This document shows positions 38,657 to 47,805 of a stretch of 64,000 nt of DNA, in pieces. The translations under genes and the position numbers were made by a program. Origin of the DNA: Pseudomonadales bacterium (GTDB taxonomy: Bacteria; Pseudomonadota; Gammaproteobacteria; Pseudomonadales; Pseudohongiellaceae); the NCBI GenBank assembly GCA_023254735.1, contig JALRKV010000012.1:62001-126000 (forward strand). Reading direction: 5' to 3'. The notes beneath the pieces were generated by a model that was not told where the DNA came from, ran no database searches, and worked only from the letters and a program-made list of their open reading frames with translations. Within the stretch, counting starts at the first letter, position 1; each line of letters starts with the position of its first letter.

Positions 38657-39664
38657 ATGGTGAGTATTGAGGGAACTGAATTAAATCAGGCAGATGAAAG
38701 TCTTCTCGGCCGCCAAAGCGTGGGTGGCCTAATTCTGTTCGCCCGCAATTATCAAAGCAAGGCCCAAATCAGCGCGCTCATTCAGTCCGTTCGGCGCATA
38801 AACCCGAATATCCTGATCGCAGTAGACCAGGAAGGGGGGCGTGTGCAACGCTTTCGCAAAGGGTTTCTTGCGCTGCCCGCCTTAGCTCGGTTGGGTGCTC
38901 TCTACCTAGAAAATAAGTCAGCAGGTCTTGCAGCTGCCGAAGAATGCGGCTGGGCGATGGCAGCGGAGCTGGTCTCTCTCGGAGTCGACTTTAGTTTTGC
39001 GCCGGTGCTCGATGTTTATACCGAAACGAGTCGCGTTATCGGCGACAGGGCGTTTTCGCCAGATCCTTCGCAGTTAAGCGAGCTTGCTCTAAGTTATGTA
39101 AAAGGGATGAATTCGGCGGGCATGGCGGCGACAGGAAAACATTTCCCTGGCCATGGGACCGTCGATGCTGATTCTCACGTAGAGTTGCCTATCGATCGGC
39201 GTTCTCTTACGGAAATTGCCGCACATGACCTTATTCCATTCAGCAAGCTTGCAAGCTCACTCGGCGGAATCATGCCGGCTCATGTGCTCTACCCAGAGGT
39301 GGACTCGCTCTGTGCAGGCTTCTCGCCATTTTGGCTGCAGGAAGTTCTGCGAGCCCAACTGGAATTTAGTGGCGTTATCTTTAGTGATGATTTAACGATG
39401 GATGCAGCGCATAGTGTCGGCAGCATCGAGGCGAGAGCAGAGCTCGCACTCCTGGCTGGCTGCGATATGGTGCTTGTGTGTAACGACGGCGAGGCTGCCA
39501 CTCGCGTTGCCGACTTTCTTGAGCGTAATCCTGAGCGCAGAGATGACGCGTCGGATCGCCGGCTTTCAATGATGGCGCGAAATACTGAGGTGATTGATTA
39601 CCAGTTTGTTCACTCTGCAAGGTGGTCTCGCGCGATTCAAATAATTGATGCACTGCCAGCGTAG
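38657..39664 (+). CDS. nagZ: Beta-N-acetylhexosaminidase NagZ
   Basis: NagZ is a cytoplasmic glycoside hydrolase family 3 enzyme that removes N-acetylglucosamine from anhydromuropeptides in cell-wall recycling. Signatures include AVDQEGGRVQRF near residue 56, the catalytic loop GKHFPGHGTVDADSHVELP with its Asp/His pair, and the GVIFSDDLTMDAA nucleophile region. Start ATG 38657 gives MVSIEGTEL, slightly shorter than usual, with only a weak ribosome site; a good AGGAG at 38586-38590 instead points at ATA/ATC codons at 38600-38605 in the same frame. A preceding segment RGAL would match family N-termini, so the true start is unsettled. Confidence 0.94.
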   Translation: MVSIEGTELNQADESLLGRQSVGGLILFARNYQSKAQISALIQSVRRINPNILIAVDQEGGRVQRFRKGFLALPALARLGALYLENKSAGLAAAEECGWAMAAELVSLGVDFSFAPVLDVYTETSRVIGDRAFSPDPSQLSELALSYVKGMNSAGMAATGKHFPGHGTVDADSHVELPIDRRSLTEIAAHDLIPFSKLASSLGGIMPAHVLYPEVDSLCAGFSPFWLQEVLRAQLEFSGVIFSDDLTMDAAHSVGSIEARAELALLAGCDMVLVCNDGEAATRVADFLERNPERRDDASDRRLSMMARNTEVIDYQFVHSARWSRAIQIIDALPA

Positions 39665-39693
39665 TAAACAATTTCCTGATAAAAGGTAAAACA

Positions 39694-40803
39694 ATGCAAG
39701 ACTATTTTTCAGTAGAGGCGTTTCGTGAACTAGACTGGGGAGCAGAACTTTTTCTTATCGTCACGCTAACACTCCTGGTTCGATTCATCGCAATGCGTGC
39801 ATTGGTCGTGCTAGCTCGGCATTTCGAGAAGACGACTAACGTCTGGGACGATGCGCTTCTTGAGGCGGCAAAGAGACCGCTTAGCTCTCTCATCTTAGTC
39901 TTCGGTGTTCTCACCGCGATTGGTGTAAGCGATGGCTATATAGATAATTCTTTATTCTCTGCTGAGAACATTACCCTCGCTCGGCAGCTTGCACTCGTCG
40001 TATTAATGGCTTGGTTTCTTGTTCGATTCATCTCGCTCGCTGAGGAACGCATAAGGCGCAAGATTCTCGCAGGTGAGAATACTACGCAAACCTCTTTAGA
40101 CCCCACAACCCTCATTGCTCTCGCAAAGTTATTGCGTTTATCGGTTGTCATATCAGCGATACTCGTTTTACTGCCCACTCTAGGCATACAGATCACGGCG
40201 CTGCTTGCGTTCGGTGGCGTCGGAGGAATTGCGGTGGGTTTTGCCGCGCAAGATCTGCTCGCCAATTTTTTTGGTGGCCTTATGATCTATCTCGACAGAC
40301 CTTTCGCGATAGGGGATTGGATCCGTTCGCCGGATAGAGAAATCGAAGGGACGGTCGAAACGATCGGTTGGCGGCTGACTGTTGTCAGGACATTCGATAA
40401 ACGGCCCCTGTACATCCCCAACTCGGTGTTTAACAAGCTTGCCTTAGAAAATCCTTCTCGAATGACGAATCGTCGTATAAAAGAGACAATTGGAATTCGC
40501 TACAGCGATGCCGCTAAGATGGGCGCGATCGTAGAGGAAGTGAAAGCCATGCTGCAATCTCATGAAGCGATCGACACCTCGCACACGCTGATCGTAAATT
40601 TCGTGTCCTATTCGGCATCGTCACTAGACTTTTTTATCTACACCTTTACCAAGACAACAAACTGGATTGAGTATCACGAAATTAAGCAAGATGTGATGCT
40701 GAAAATCATCGACATTGTGCATAAGCACGGCGCCGATTTCGCGTTTCCAACGCGAACTCTCGACGGATTAGACAAGATTCAACTCATGCAGGCGCCCGGC
40801 TAA
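39694..40803 (+). CDS. MscS family small-conductance mechanosensitive channel
   Basis: A 369-residue membrane protein with about five hydrophobic segments and the MscS pore-lining and beta domain: LLAFGGVGGIAVGFAAQDLLANFFGG (positions about 172-197) and the following DRPFAIGDWIRSPDREIEGTVETIGWR. The glycine/alanine pattern in the pore helix is intact. Such channels release solutes during hypo-osmotic shock. The N-terminus is longer than minimal E. coli MscS, like YnaI/YbdG-type paralogues. Its stop overlaps the start of the next gene (TAATG). Confidence 0.9.
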   Translation: MQDYFSVEAFRELDWGAELFLIVTLTLLVRFIAMRALVVLARHFEKTTNVWDDALLEAAKRPLSSLILVFGVLTAIGVSDGYIDNSLFSAENITLARQLALVVLMAWFLVRFISLAEERIRRKILAGENTTQTSLDPTTLIALAKLLRLSVVISAILVLLPTLGIQITALLAFGGVGGIAVGFAAQDLLANFFGGLMIYLDRPFAIGDWIRSPDREIEGTVETIGWRLTVVRTFDKRPLYIPNSVFNKLALENPSRMTNRRIKETIGIRYSDAAKMGAIVEEVKAMLQSHEAIDTSHTLIVNFVSYSASSLDFFIYTFTKTTNWIEYHEIKQDVMLKIIDIVHKHGADFAFPTRTLDGLDKIQLMQAPG

Positions 40804-41381
40804 TGGAATTAAGTGCGTTGACTGCCGCCACCGCAGACATTGATCGCATTCGTCGAACCGCAATATGCCTCTATGATGCGCAGGCCGTCGAGTCGGCGAT
40901 AGCTGGAATGGCGAAGCAAATCGCTCAGGAGCTTGCAGTTAGTGATCCGCTGCTGCTGTGTGTTATGAATGGCGGATTGATACTCACTGGCCGGCTGGCG
41001 CCGCTGCTGGATTTCCCCCTGCAGATAGACTACCTGCATGCCACTCGCTATCGGGATAAAGTTCGTGGCGGAGCCCTTAATTGGCTTAGTTATCCAAAAG
41101 AGCAGTTGGAGGGCAGGACAGTCATTGTCGTCGACGATATTCTAGACGAGGGCAACACGCTGAAATCTGTTTGCGAATATTGTCTCGAGCAGGGCGCGGC
41201 GAGAACCTATAGCGTTGTGCTCGTCGAAAAGATTCATGACCGCCGCATCGCAGGCGCTCGGGCGGACTGTGTCGGGCTGCGAATCGAAGATAAATTTGTC
41301 TTCGGTTACGGTCTCGATTACAAGGGCTATCTCAGAAATGCGCCGGGGATTTTCGCCGTGGCCGATGCCGAGTTAGCGTAA
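40803..41381 (+). CDS. Hypoxanthine-guanine phosphoribosyltransferase family protein
   Basis: A 192-residue type I phosphoribosyltransferase. The PRPP-binding motif is VIVVDDILDEGNTL near residues 109-122, and LLCVMNGGLILTGRL near residues 51-65 is the other conserved loop of the purine enzymes. It probably salvages hypoxanthine or guanine to the nucleotide. A related gene lies next to nagZ in Pseudomonas. The substrate is inferred from family resemblance only. Translation is coupled to the channel gene, though no functional link is evident. Confidence 0.86.
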   Translation: MELSALTAATADIDRIRRTAICLYDAQAVESAIAGMAKQIAQELAVSDPLLLCVMNGGLILTGRLAPLLDFPLQIDYLHATRYRDKVRGGALNWLSYPKEQLEGRTVIVVDDILDEGNTLKSVCEYCLEQGAARTYSVVLVEKIHDRRIAGARADCVGLRIEDKFVFGYGLDYKGYLRNAPGIFAVADAELA

Positions 41382-41388
41382 CCGGTTT

Positions 41389-44300
41389 TTATATCTCAAC
41401 TAATTTATCTATCGCGGTCAGAAAAAGCGCAAGGCGCTGCGGTTTGTTCTCTAAGCTATTAAAAAGCGAGCCATAGCTCTCTAACTGGGTGCGATACTCC
41501 TCGACCTGCGCGGCGATGAACGCCTCTTCGGTTTGCGCTTCATTCTTACGCGAAGTTTTAAAATCGATGATCCAGCGTTCTCCATCAACGATGAGAGTGC
41601 GGTCGACAACCCGGTGTTTGTGAAATTCTTCGTCGCCTTGCCGTTTCCTCGTTGCGAGTTTTAATTCACTTTCTGCCTCTGCGTTTCTGCTATCAAAAAT
41701 CCAGTGATTCTCACCAGTAATGCAGCGCAAAAGTTCGCGTTGAGTTTCTTCAATGCGCTTAGTGGCGAGTGTGTTTTCAACACCCAATCTAGTTAATTTT
41801 CGTTGCCAACGTGGCGCAATTGCCTCCAGTGTCTTTCTGGCGTCGAACGCCTCGAGCGAATAGGCTTCGAGAAAGGTGTGGCTAAGCGTGCCAAGGAGCT
41901 TGGCGAGTTGACGCTCCTGGTCTTGGGTTTCCTGCGATGGACTCTCTACATCGGCCTCGGGTTGCAATTGTCCGTCGATAACACAACGCTGTTCTATCGA
42001 AAGCCTCGGTACAGTCCGTAGGCGCCTAATCGGAGTGATTGTTGGAAATTCATCAGTATTCTCGCTGCTTTTCTTCTCCACCTGCGAGGTGACGGCTATG
42101 CTTTCAGGGAAAAAGTCTTCAAGTTCGGTTAAGGGCTTCCATATGCGCGCGAGAAGACAATTTGTGGTGGGCGCGAGAGGTTTTACATTGCCGTCTTTGT
42201 CGGTGTTTTCTAGCAGCGTTGCAAAGAGGCTGACGCTTTGCTTCGCGCGTGTCATCGCGATGTAAATTAAGCGAGTCTCCTCGTAGAGATCTTTCTGCTT
42301 GTGCTCTTTCTTGACGAATTCGTAGAGAAGCGCTCCGGGATTGTCTCGCGAATCATCTCCGCCACCGAGTTCGGGCAATGCTGCGATAAAGAGTCTTGCG
42401 ATACCGTCTGCATTGAGTCTCTGATGCATGATGACGAGGTCCTTGTCATCCGTGCGACTCCGACCGTTAAGCTGAGGGATAATGACGTGATCGTATTGGA
42501 GGCCCTTCGACTTGTGTATTGTCAGCAAGTGGACTGTGCCAGCGTCGCTGCTCGCATCACCAGAGGTTTCATGGATTTCGCTGGGAATAAAACTTTGCTG
42601 AATAGTTTCTGCAAACGCCTCAACGTCGTCTATTCCATAGCAGTTCTCGTGTTCGTCACACTGCGAGAAAAAGTAAGCGACGGAACGTTCTTCCACACTG
42701 TTTGCTATAAGCGTGTCGCCGCCGAGTAGGTGCCATGCATACTCCATGAGTTCCCGCACAGAGCAGTGCATTCGCGCCTTAAGTAATACAGCAATTATCG
42801 AATGCATGGCTTCGATGCGCGCCAGTCCTTCCTCGGATAGGTCGCGAGTATCGCCCTCTGCGGTAGACTCGACGAGGCTTTGTATGTTCTTCCAGACACT
42901 TGCATCTGGATCCGAATTCGCGAGACAAAAGAGATCAGCACTGTCGAGCCCGCACCAGGGCGCGCGAAGTGTCGCGAGCCAGGATACCTTGTCCGCAGGA
43001 TTCATCAAGGCTTTTAGCAATGCGATCAGGTCGCTGATAACAGTAAGTGTACTCAACCGATCGATGTCGGTGGCGATCCATCGGATGTTGGCGGCTCTTA
43101 ACTCCGCGACAATATACTTAAACTGATTGCGGGTTCTCGCGAGTATAGCGATCGATGAGGTCGGATCCGCTTCCTTTAACTGTTTGACCTTCTCAGTTAT
43201 CCGTTGGGCCTCGACAATTTTTGCCGCTGTCGCATATTCTGAGTCTTGATAACTGATCCAGGTCGCTGTTAGGGGTTCGATGCCGGAAGCCTCTCTTCCA
43301 GCCGCTGATTCTGAATAACGGACGGCGCCTTTGGAAATATCCTCATAGGCAGGGAAAGCCTGAGAGAAAATTTTATTGATGAGCGCTACAAGAGGGGCTT
43401 GCGAGCGAAAGTTCATCTTAAGATCCAGCGGGGTCACTGGGTGATCTTCGACGCCGTTAGCTCGGACATTCAGATAGATGCCGACATTGGCATTGCGGAA
43501 ATTGTAGCAGGACTGCATCGCATCGCCGACTACAAACAAGGTACGTCCATCCCCCGGTGTCCAGCCACTGATTAGTCGCTTAAGCAGTTCGATTTGGCGC
43601 TCAGAGGTATCCTGAAACTCATCGATGAGAATATGCGAGAGCTTGTTGTCGAGTGCAAGAGCGAGCTCTGTTGGCCCATCAATATCGGCGAGTGCAGCGA
43701 CAGCAGCACCGCCTGCCTGCGTATGATCGATTACGCCCCGACGCGTAAACTCTAAAATAAGTTCTTGATTTAGTCGGCGTAGGGTTTTTAACAGTGCAGA
43801 AAGTAACGGCCACTGACTGTCAATTGACTCCGCTGAGGGGAGTCCCGCTAACGCATGAAGAGCCCCGCGAATAAATTCTCCTTCTGCGCTTGCGCCTAAC
43901 TCTGTAATGAGGTTTTTTATTTCCTGTATTGCTTTTGTGGCGTGTTCGACGCGGTCGCTAGATACGCTTTTAGGACTTGGAAACCCTTCCGTTACGGTAA
44001 TGCGGGCACGCCAACCCCCAGAGCCGGTTAATAGCAAACGCGTAAATTGCGTCCAGTCTCGCAAGTCTTCGCTACTAACACCCGGCATGCGGTCAATCCT
44101 GAGCGGCCCAGGACCGTTTTTTGGCAACCAATTTTCCGCCGCATAATTATTTAATTCAATCAGTGTGGCGGCGTAGGGCGCTAGGTGAATAGAAAGCGAC
44201 GCTAAGGTTTCAGCTGCGAGTTCATCAATAAAGTGTTTGAGGGCATTCTGTGCATGAAGCGGGTCGGAAAGTAGGACGTTGAGTGAATCACTCCACTGAT

Positions 44301-44937
44301 CTCTTTTATGCAACAAGCTCAGCAACAATGGCTCAATGCGTGAAAGGTCGTTGTCTAGATGTGAGAATAGCGCTCTCACACTCGCGCCTTCGTCACTGTC
44401 TTCTTCGATGATCGAAAGCGTTTTACGAATTGCAGCTTGGAATAGGGGGGCGACGTCGGTGGTAACGCTTAAATCGCCGCCGACTCGAGAGCTTATTGGT
44501 AACTGATTTGCAAGATAGATATTAAAACTGTCTATCGTTTGTATCCGCAGCCTGCCTGGATGCCTGTCTAGATTCCATCCTCGATCGATGTCTGCCTCGA
44601 TGACGTTGTTTGCTATTCTAAAATTTTCCCGCTTGAGAGAATCCTTGATGGGATTGATGTCGTCATCACTGGTGAGCAGGGAAATGCTGTACTCGCCTCG
44701 CAGTGCCTTTGCGGCCTGGAGTGAGCCTATAATTCTTGCTCGCATTTCCGAGGCAGCTTTACGCGTAAAAGTAATGGCGAGGACTTCCTCGGGTTCCTCG
44801 CAGCGTGCCAGTAAGCTCATATAACGGAGAGTCAGAAGCTCTGTTTTTCCCGATCCCGCCGGCGCCTGCACGATATAGCTCTGATTGTGGTCTAAGGCTC
44901 TTTTGCGCTCGGCGCTGTCTTGCACGGTGAGATTCAT
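41389..44937 (-). CDS. UvrD-type helicase with C-terminal nuclease domain, AddA-like
   Basis: An 1182-residue superfamily 1 helicase-nuclease. Walker A is APAGSGKT (residues 25-32), Walker B is ILIDEFQDTSERQ, and later helicase motifs include VHLLTIHKSKGLQYDHVIIPQL and TRLIYIAMTRAKQ. The C-terminal region has a PD-(D/E)XK nuclease signature (LIVDGERWIIDFKTSR near residue 1130). It resembles AddA and RecB. Its start overlaps the stop of the upstream partner (ATGA). The pair is therefore likely to process double-strand breaks for recombination, as AddAB does. No recB, recC or recD is seen in the window. Confidence 0.88.
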   Translation of the reverse strand: MNLTVQDSAERKRALDHNQSYIVQAPAGSGKTELLTLRYMSLLARCEEPEEVLAITFTRKAASEMRARIIGSLQAAKALRGEYSISLLTSDDDINPIKDSLKRENFRIANNVIEADIDRGWNLDRHPGRLRIQTIDSFNIYLANQLPISSRVGGDLSVTTDVAPLFQAAIRKTLSIIEEDSDEGASVRALFSHLDNDLSRIEPLLLSLLHKRDQWSDSLNVLLSDPLHAQNALKHFIDELAAETLASLSIHLAPYAATLIELNNYAAENWLPKNGPGPLRIDRMPGVSSEDLRDWTQFTRLLLTGSGGWRARITVTEGFPSPKSVSSDRVEHATKAIQEIKNLITELGASAEGEFIRGALHALAGLPSAESIDSQWPLLSALLKTLRRLNQELILEFTRRGVIDHTQAGGAAVAALADIDGPTELALALDNKLSHILIDEFQDTSERQIELLKRLISGWTPGDGRTLFVVGDAMQSCYNFRNANVGIYLNVRANGVEDHPVTPLDLKMNFRSQAPLVALINKIFSQAFPAYEDISKGAVRYSESAAGREASGIEPLTATWISYQDSEYATAAKIVEAQRITEKVKQLKEADPTSSIAILARTRNQFKYIVAELRAANIRWIATDIDRLSTLTVISDLIALLKALMNPADKVSWLATLRAPWCGLDSADLFCLANSDPDASVWKNIQSLVESTAEGDTRDLSEEGLARIEAMHSIIAVLLKARMHCSVRELMEYAWHLLGGDTLIANSVEERSVAYFFSQCDEHENCYGIDDVEAFAETIQQSFIPSEIHETSGDASSDAGTVHLLTIHKSKGLQYDHVIIPQLNGRSRTDDKDLVIMHQRLNADGIARLFIAALPELGGGDDSRDNPGALLYEFVKKEHKQKDLYEETRLIYIAMTRAKQSVSLFATLLENTDKDGNVKPLAPTTNCLLARIWKPLTELEDFFPESIAVTSQVEKKSSENTDEFPTITPIRRLRTVPRLSIEQRCVIDGQLQPEADVESPSQETQDQERQLAKLLGTLSHTFLEAYSLEAFDARKTLEAIAPRWQRKLTRLGVENTLATKRIEETQRELLRCITGENHWIFDSRNAEAESELKLATRKRQGDEEFHKHRVVDRTLIVDGERWIIDFKTSRKNEAQTEEAFIAAQVEEYRTQLESYGSLFNSLENKPQRLALFLTAIDKLVEI

Positions 44938-47771
44938 GACTCTGCTCCCTCGTCGTCATCGCTGCCGAAGCCATCGTCTGATCTGAGTTCGTTTATTCGG
45001 CAGACGCTTTGCAGTCGGCAATATTCGCAGACGGTTGGAGATTTTATCGGTGCAACTCGGCACTCGCCGGATACAAACTCGGCTGCGAGCTCGTCGACGA
45101 GGGTTGCCCATCCCTGTGTTTTCTGTGCCCACTCGGCCGCATCGGATTCAGTGTCTCGCACGCTTGTTCTGTCCTTGGCGGTCGGTTTCGCCCCGGTTAA
45201 CGGCGCTACGTTCGGATCGAAGTTTGCACCTCGCGCCAAGGCCTTAAAGTCTATCGATTTCACGTTGATTTGCGCGATTGCGAGCGCTGAAACATCGAGT
45301 GGTGAATCTCGCATGACTGCAGTGGAATAAACCGGTAGCTGCATTTCTTCTGGTCGAGCGTTCTGTAGCGCGCTGATCGCTTTAATCGTGCCGCCAGTTT
45401 TGTAATCGATCAGGGCAAAGCTACCGTCGTTGAGCTCATCAATTCTGTCGATCTTAAGGCTTAACTCGAGTCCTTCGAGTAAGAGCGTGAAGTGCTTTTC
45501 TTGCGAGCTCGTCTTGAATTCACCGCGCTGGCTGTCCCGAACAAGAAACCGTGAAAGCATGCGCCGAATGCGGTCGGATTCGATCGCCGAAAAAGCTGGC
45601 CCCATTAATTCTGGTACGAGCTTTTCGAGCGTGTTGATAGCAACTAACACGGCTTCATCAAGTTGTTGGTTAAGGAGCGACGGGGGCGCATCCAATAGTG
45701 CTAGAAGCGTAGCTTTGTCTGGAATGTGGGCATACAGACTCTCTAGAGCAAGATGAATTGCTTGCCCCCGTTCTCGATGTCCAAGACCATTCTTAAATGG
45801 TTCGAGAGTTTCAGTGTTGAGTCTTCGCTTGGCAAAAGCTTGAAATGGACATTGAGACTGCGAGGTAATCAGTGCCTGTCCGCCTTTTATTTTCTCATCC
45901 GAGGAAACCGGTATCCGTCGTTGATCGAGTATCCGTTCCACGCTTTCATGATGTGTATAGACGCGTGAGTTATTTGCAGGCACATGGGGCAGCTGCGCAA
46001 TATCCACCTGCGGTATGCTTTCAAGTAAATTGCTCAATCGAAGCTGCGCATCGTCGCCTTGTACAAAATAACTCGCAACCAGCGTGTCGCTTACATTCGC
46101 GCACAGCACCGCCAGATCACTTCTCGCTGCCGAATACTGCAAGGCGGCATTAGAGCCGGGGACATTCAATTCGCGCTGCAACGAATGAGGGATTAGTGGG
46201 TTAGGATGTGCAGGCTGTGGCCAGCTCTGGTCATCGAAACTCAGAAGCCATAGATGCGTAAAGCTCATGCCCACCGCCTCTGCAGGTGAATAGAGCGACA
46301 AAGAGCATTGTTGGCGGTAGATGTTCTGCCCCGTGTGGTCATCGATTAAACGTTTTAGTGCGCTAAGTGCCGCCTCTAGGCTGAGCTCTCGCCCAAGCTC
46401 GCTGCTTTGCTCGAACAGGCTTATCACCTCTTCCCAGGCGTTTAGCGAAGTTTTCTCGAGAAGACGATTTTGTTCCCCGGGCCAACCCAAGAGGGTAAGC
46501 TGCTCGCGGAAAAGAGTGGCCCAAGTTCGGGTATTTGCTTTTACGCCGATTCCGTGTCGGCTGCGGGCGAGAGTTCGGGCTTCTAACATCGCGTTATGAA
46601 GCAGGGGGCATGCGTAGTCCTTGCCTTCAGCGCCTGTGAATCGTGAAATAGCGCTACGGGAGGTGTTCGATTGCAGGCGCCTCCGTAGGATCCTCTCGCA
46701 CTTGATTCTCTCTTCGCTCTCATCTTCCGCTCCAATAACAAACGGCGACCGCAGTAGCCGACAAAAGTCGACAAGTGATTGCTGCTCTTTATTGAGTCCT
46801 AAGATGATGAGTGCATCTTTTGCAATTGCCGTTTTTGCTAGCGTAGTTCCTGTGCTACTCGAGTTGATCAGATGAGGTTTTTCAATTACCCGTAGCGGCG
46901 CATGTTCGTCCTTGCCACGGCGCAGCGCGCGCTCTAGATCTGGCTGCACGCGCGCCGGAGTTGGCGTGATAATCCCAATGTGTGCCGCGGGATCTCTCTT
47001 CTGCAGGGCAAGTGCCCAAATTGCCGCAGCCTGAATTTCTGCTGCTTGATCTTCAAACTCTGTCCGATAAGCGGCTACGTTGTTTTCACTCAGCAGCGCA
47101 GCGGGGGTCTCAGTAAATTTGTTTTTATCGAGAGTAAAGAAAGGTTGTAACGCCCCAAATTCTGACAGGCTGGCGAATAGTGCGCGGTAGTTTGCTGGCG
47201 TTTCATAGAAATTAAGTGTGGCGATGCTGCCGATGAGCTTTGCCGTTGCGCTGTCCAAATTTTGCGCCAGCAGTGTAATCGCTTCGACGAGTGTAATACG
47301 GCCCAAGGATTCGCAGCGGCTAGAGAAATGCCGTTGCCAGAGGTTGAAAAGTGCGACATCTGGCAGAGTGTCAAAGTCACGAAGCCAGTGCACATCTCTG
47401 TCTGCAGAGGCTCGGCGAAGATCTTGAAATGCGCGCGCAGCAATACGCGCCATAGCGGACGTATCGATCAAAGGGTGTTCATTGATTGTCGCCTCGATGG
47501 CCTCGAGCCAGATCTCTCTTTCGAGGCTCGGCTCGAGAATATCCCAGTCAACGAAAGGTCTGAGTCCACGGGTAGAGAGCATTTCCCACATCTGAGCGAC
47601 CCAGATATCCACGGGAACAACAGTCGGTTCGCGCCAACTCGGCGTAGGAGAGGCGCTACCATATGCTTCGAGAACAGACGCAGCAAGGCGATAATTAGGT
47701 GTGAGTAGGGTGACGCCAGAACTTAGTGTTTGCCTAAGAGTTTGGTCTAACTTAAATCGAGTGATGGCCAT
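44934..47771 (-). CDS. PD-(D/E)XK nuclease family protein, AddB-like (probable DNA repair protein)
   Basis: A 945-residue protein of the AddB-like kind that pairs with a UvrD-type helicase in beta- and gammaproteobacteria. It has no Walker A at the N-terminus (TLLTPNYRLAASVLEAYG occupies that place), so it is probably an inactive helicase. The C-terminal nuclease contains DGSFALIDYKTGG. A Cys in QSQCPFQAFAKRRL plus CEYC and VC near the end (CEYCRLQSVC) match the four-cysteine iron-sulfur pattern of AddB and Cas4 nucleases. It is the first gene of the two-gene operon. Confidence 0.86.
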   Translation of the reverse strand: MAITRFKLDQTLRQTLSSGVTLLTPNYRLAASVLEAYGSASPTPSWREPTVVPVDIWVAQMWEMLSTRGLRPFVDWDILEPSLEREIWLEAIEATINEHPLIDTSAMARIAARAFQDLRRASADRDVHWLRDFDTLPDVALFNLWQRHFSSRCESLGRITLVEAITLLAQNLDSATAKLIGSIATLNFYETPANYRALFASLSEFGALQPFFTLDKNKFTETPAALLSENNVAAYRTEFEDQAAEIQAAAIWALALQKRDPAAHIGIITPTPARVQPDLERALRRGKDEHAPLRVIEKPHLINSSSTGTTLAKTAIAKDALIILGLNKEQQSLVDFCRLLRSPFVIGAEDESEERIKCERILRRRLQSNTSRSAISRFTGAEGKDYACPLLHNAMLEARTLARSRHGIGVKANTRTWATLFREQLTLLGWPGEQNRLLEKTSLNAWEEVISLFEQSSELGRELSLEAALSALKRLIDDHTGQNIYRQQCSLSLYSPAEAVGMSFTHLWLLSFDDQSWPQPAHPNPLIPHSLQRELNVPGSNAALQYSAARSDLAVLCANVSDTLVASYFVQGDDAQLRLSNLLESIPQVDIAQLPHVPANNSRVYTHHESVERILDQRRIPVSSDEKIKGGQALITSQSQCPFQAFAKRRLNTETLEPFKNGLGHRERGQAIHLALESLYAHIPDKATLLALLDAPPSLLNQQLDEAVLVAINTLEKLVPELMGPAFSAIESDRIRRMLSRFLVRDSQRGEFKTSSQEKHFTLLLEGLELSLKIDRIDELNDGSFALIDYKTGGTIKAISALQNARPEEMQLPVYSTAVMRDSPLDVSALAIAQINVKSIDFKALARGANFDPNVAPLTGAKPTAKDRTSVRDTESDAAEWAQKTQGWATLVDELAAEFVSGECRVAPIKSPTVCEYCRLQSVCRINELRSDDGFGSDDDEGAES

Positions 47772-47805
47772 GGGCTTTGTGCCGCCTTAAGTAACTAGGT
47801 TCCAA

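Noticed and set aside
45009..47708. Several long frames on the forward strand opposite the AddAB-like genes
   Set aside because: They are antisense shadows of well-supported coding regions, with no domains and compositions expected of frame artefacts.
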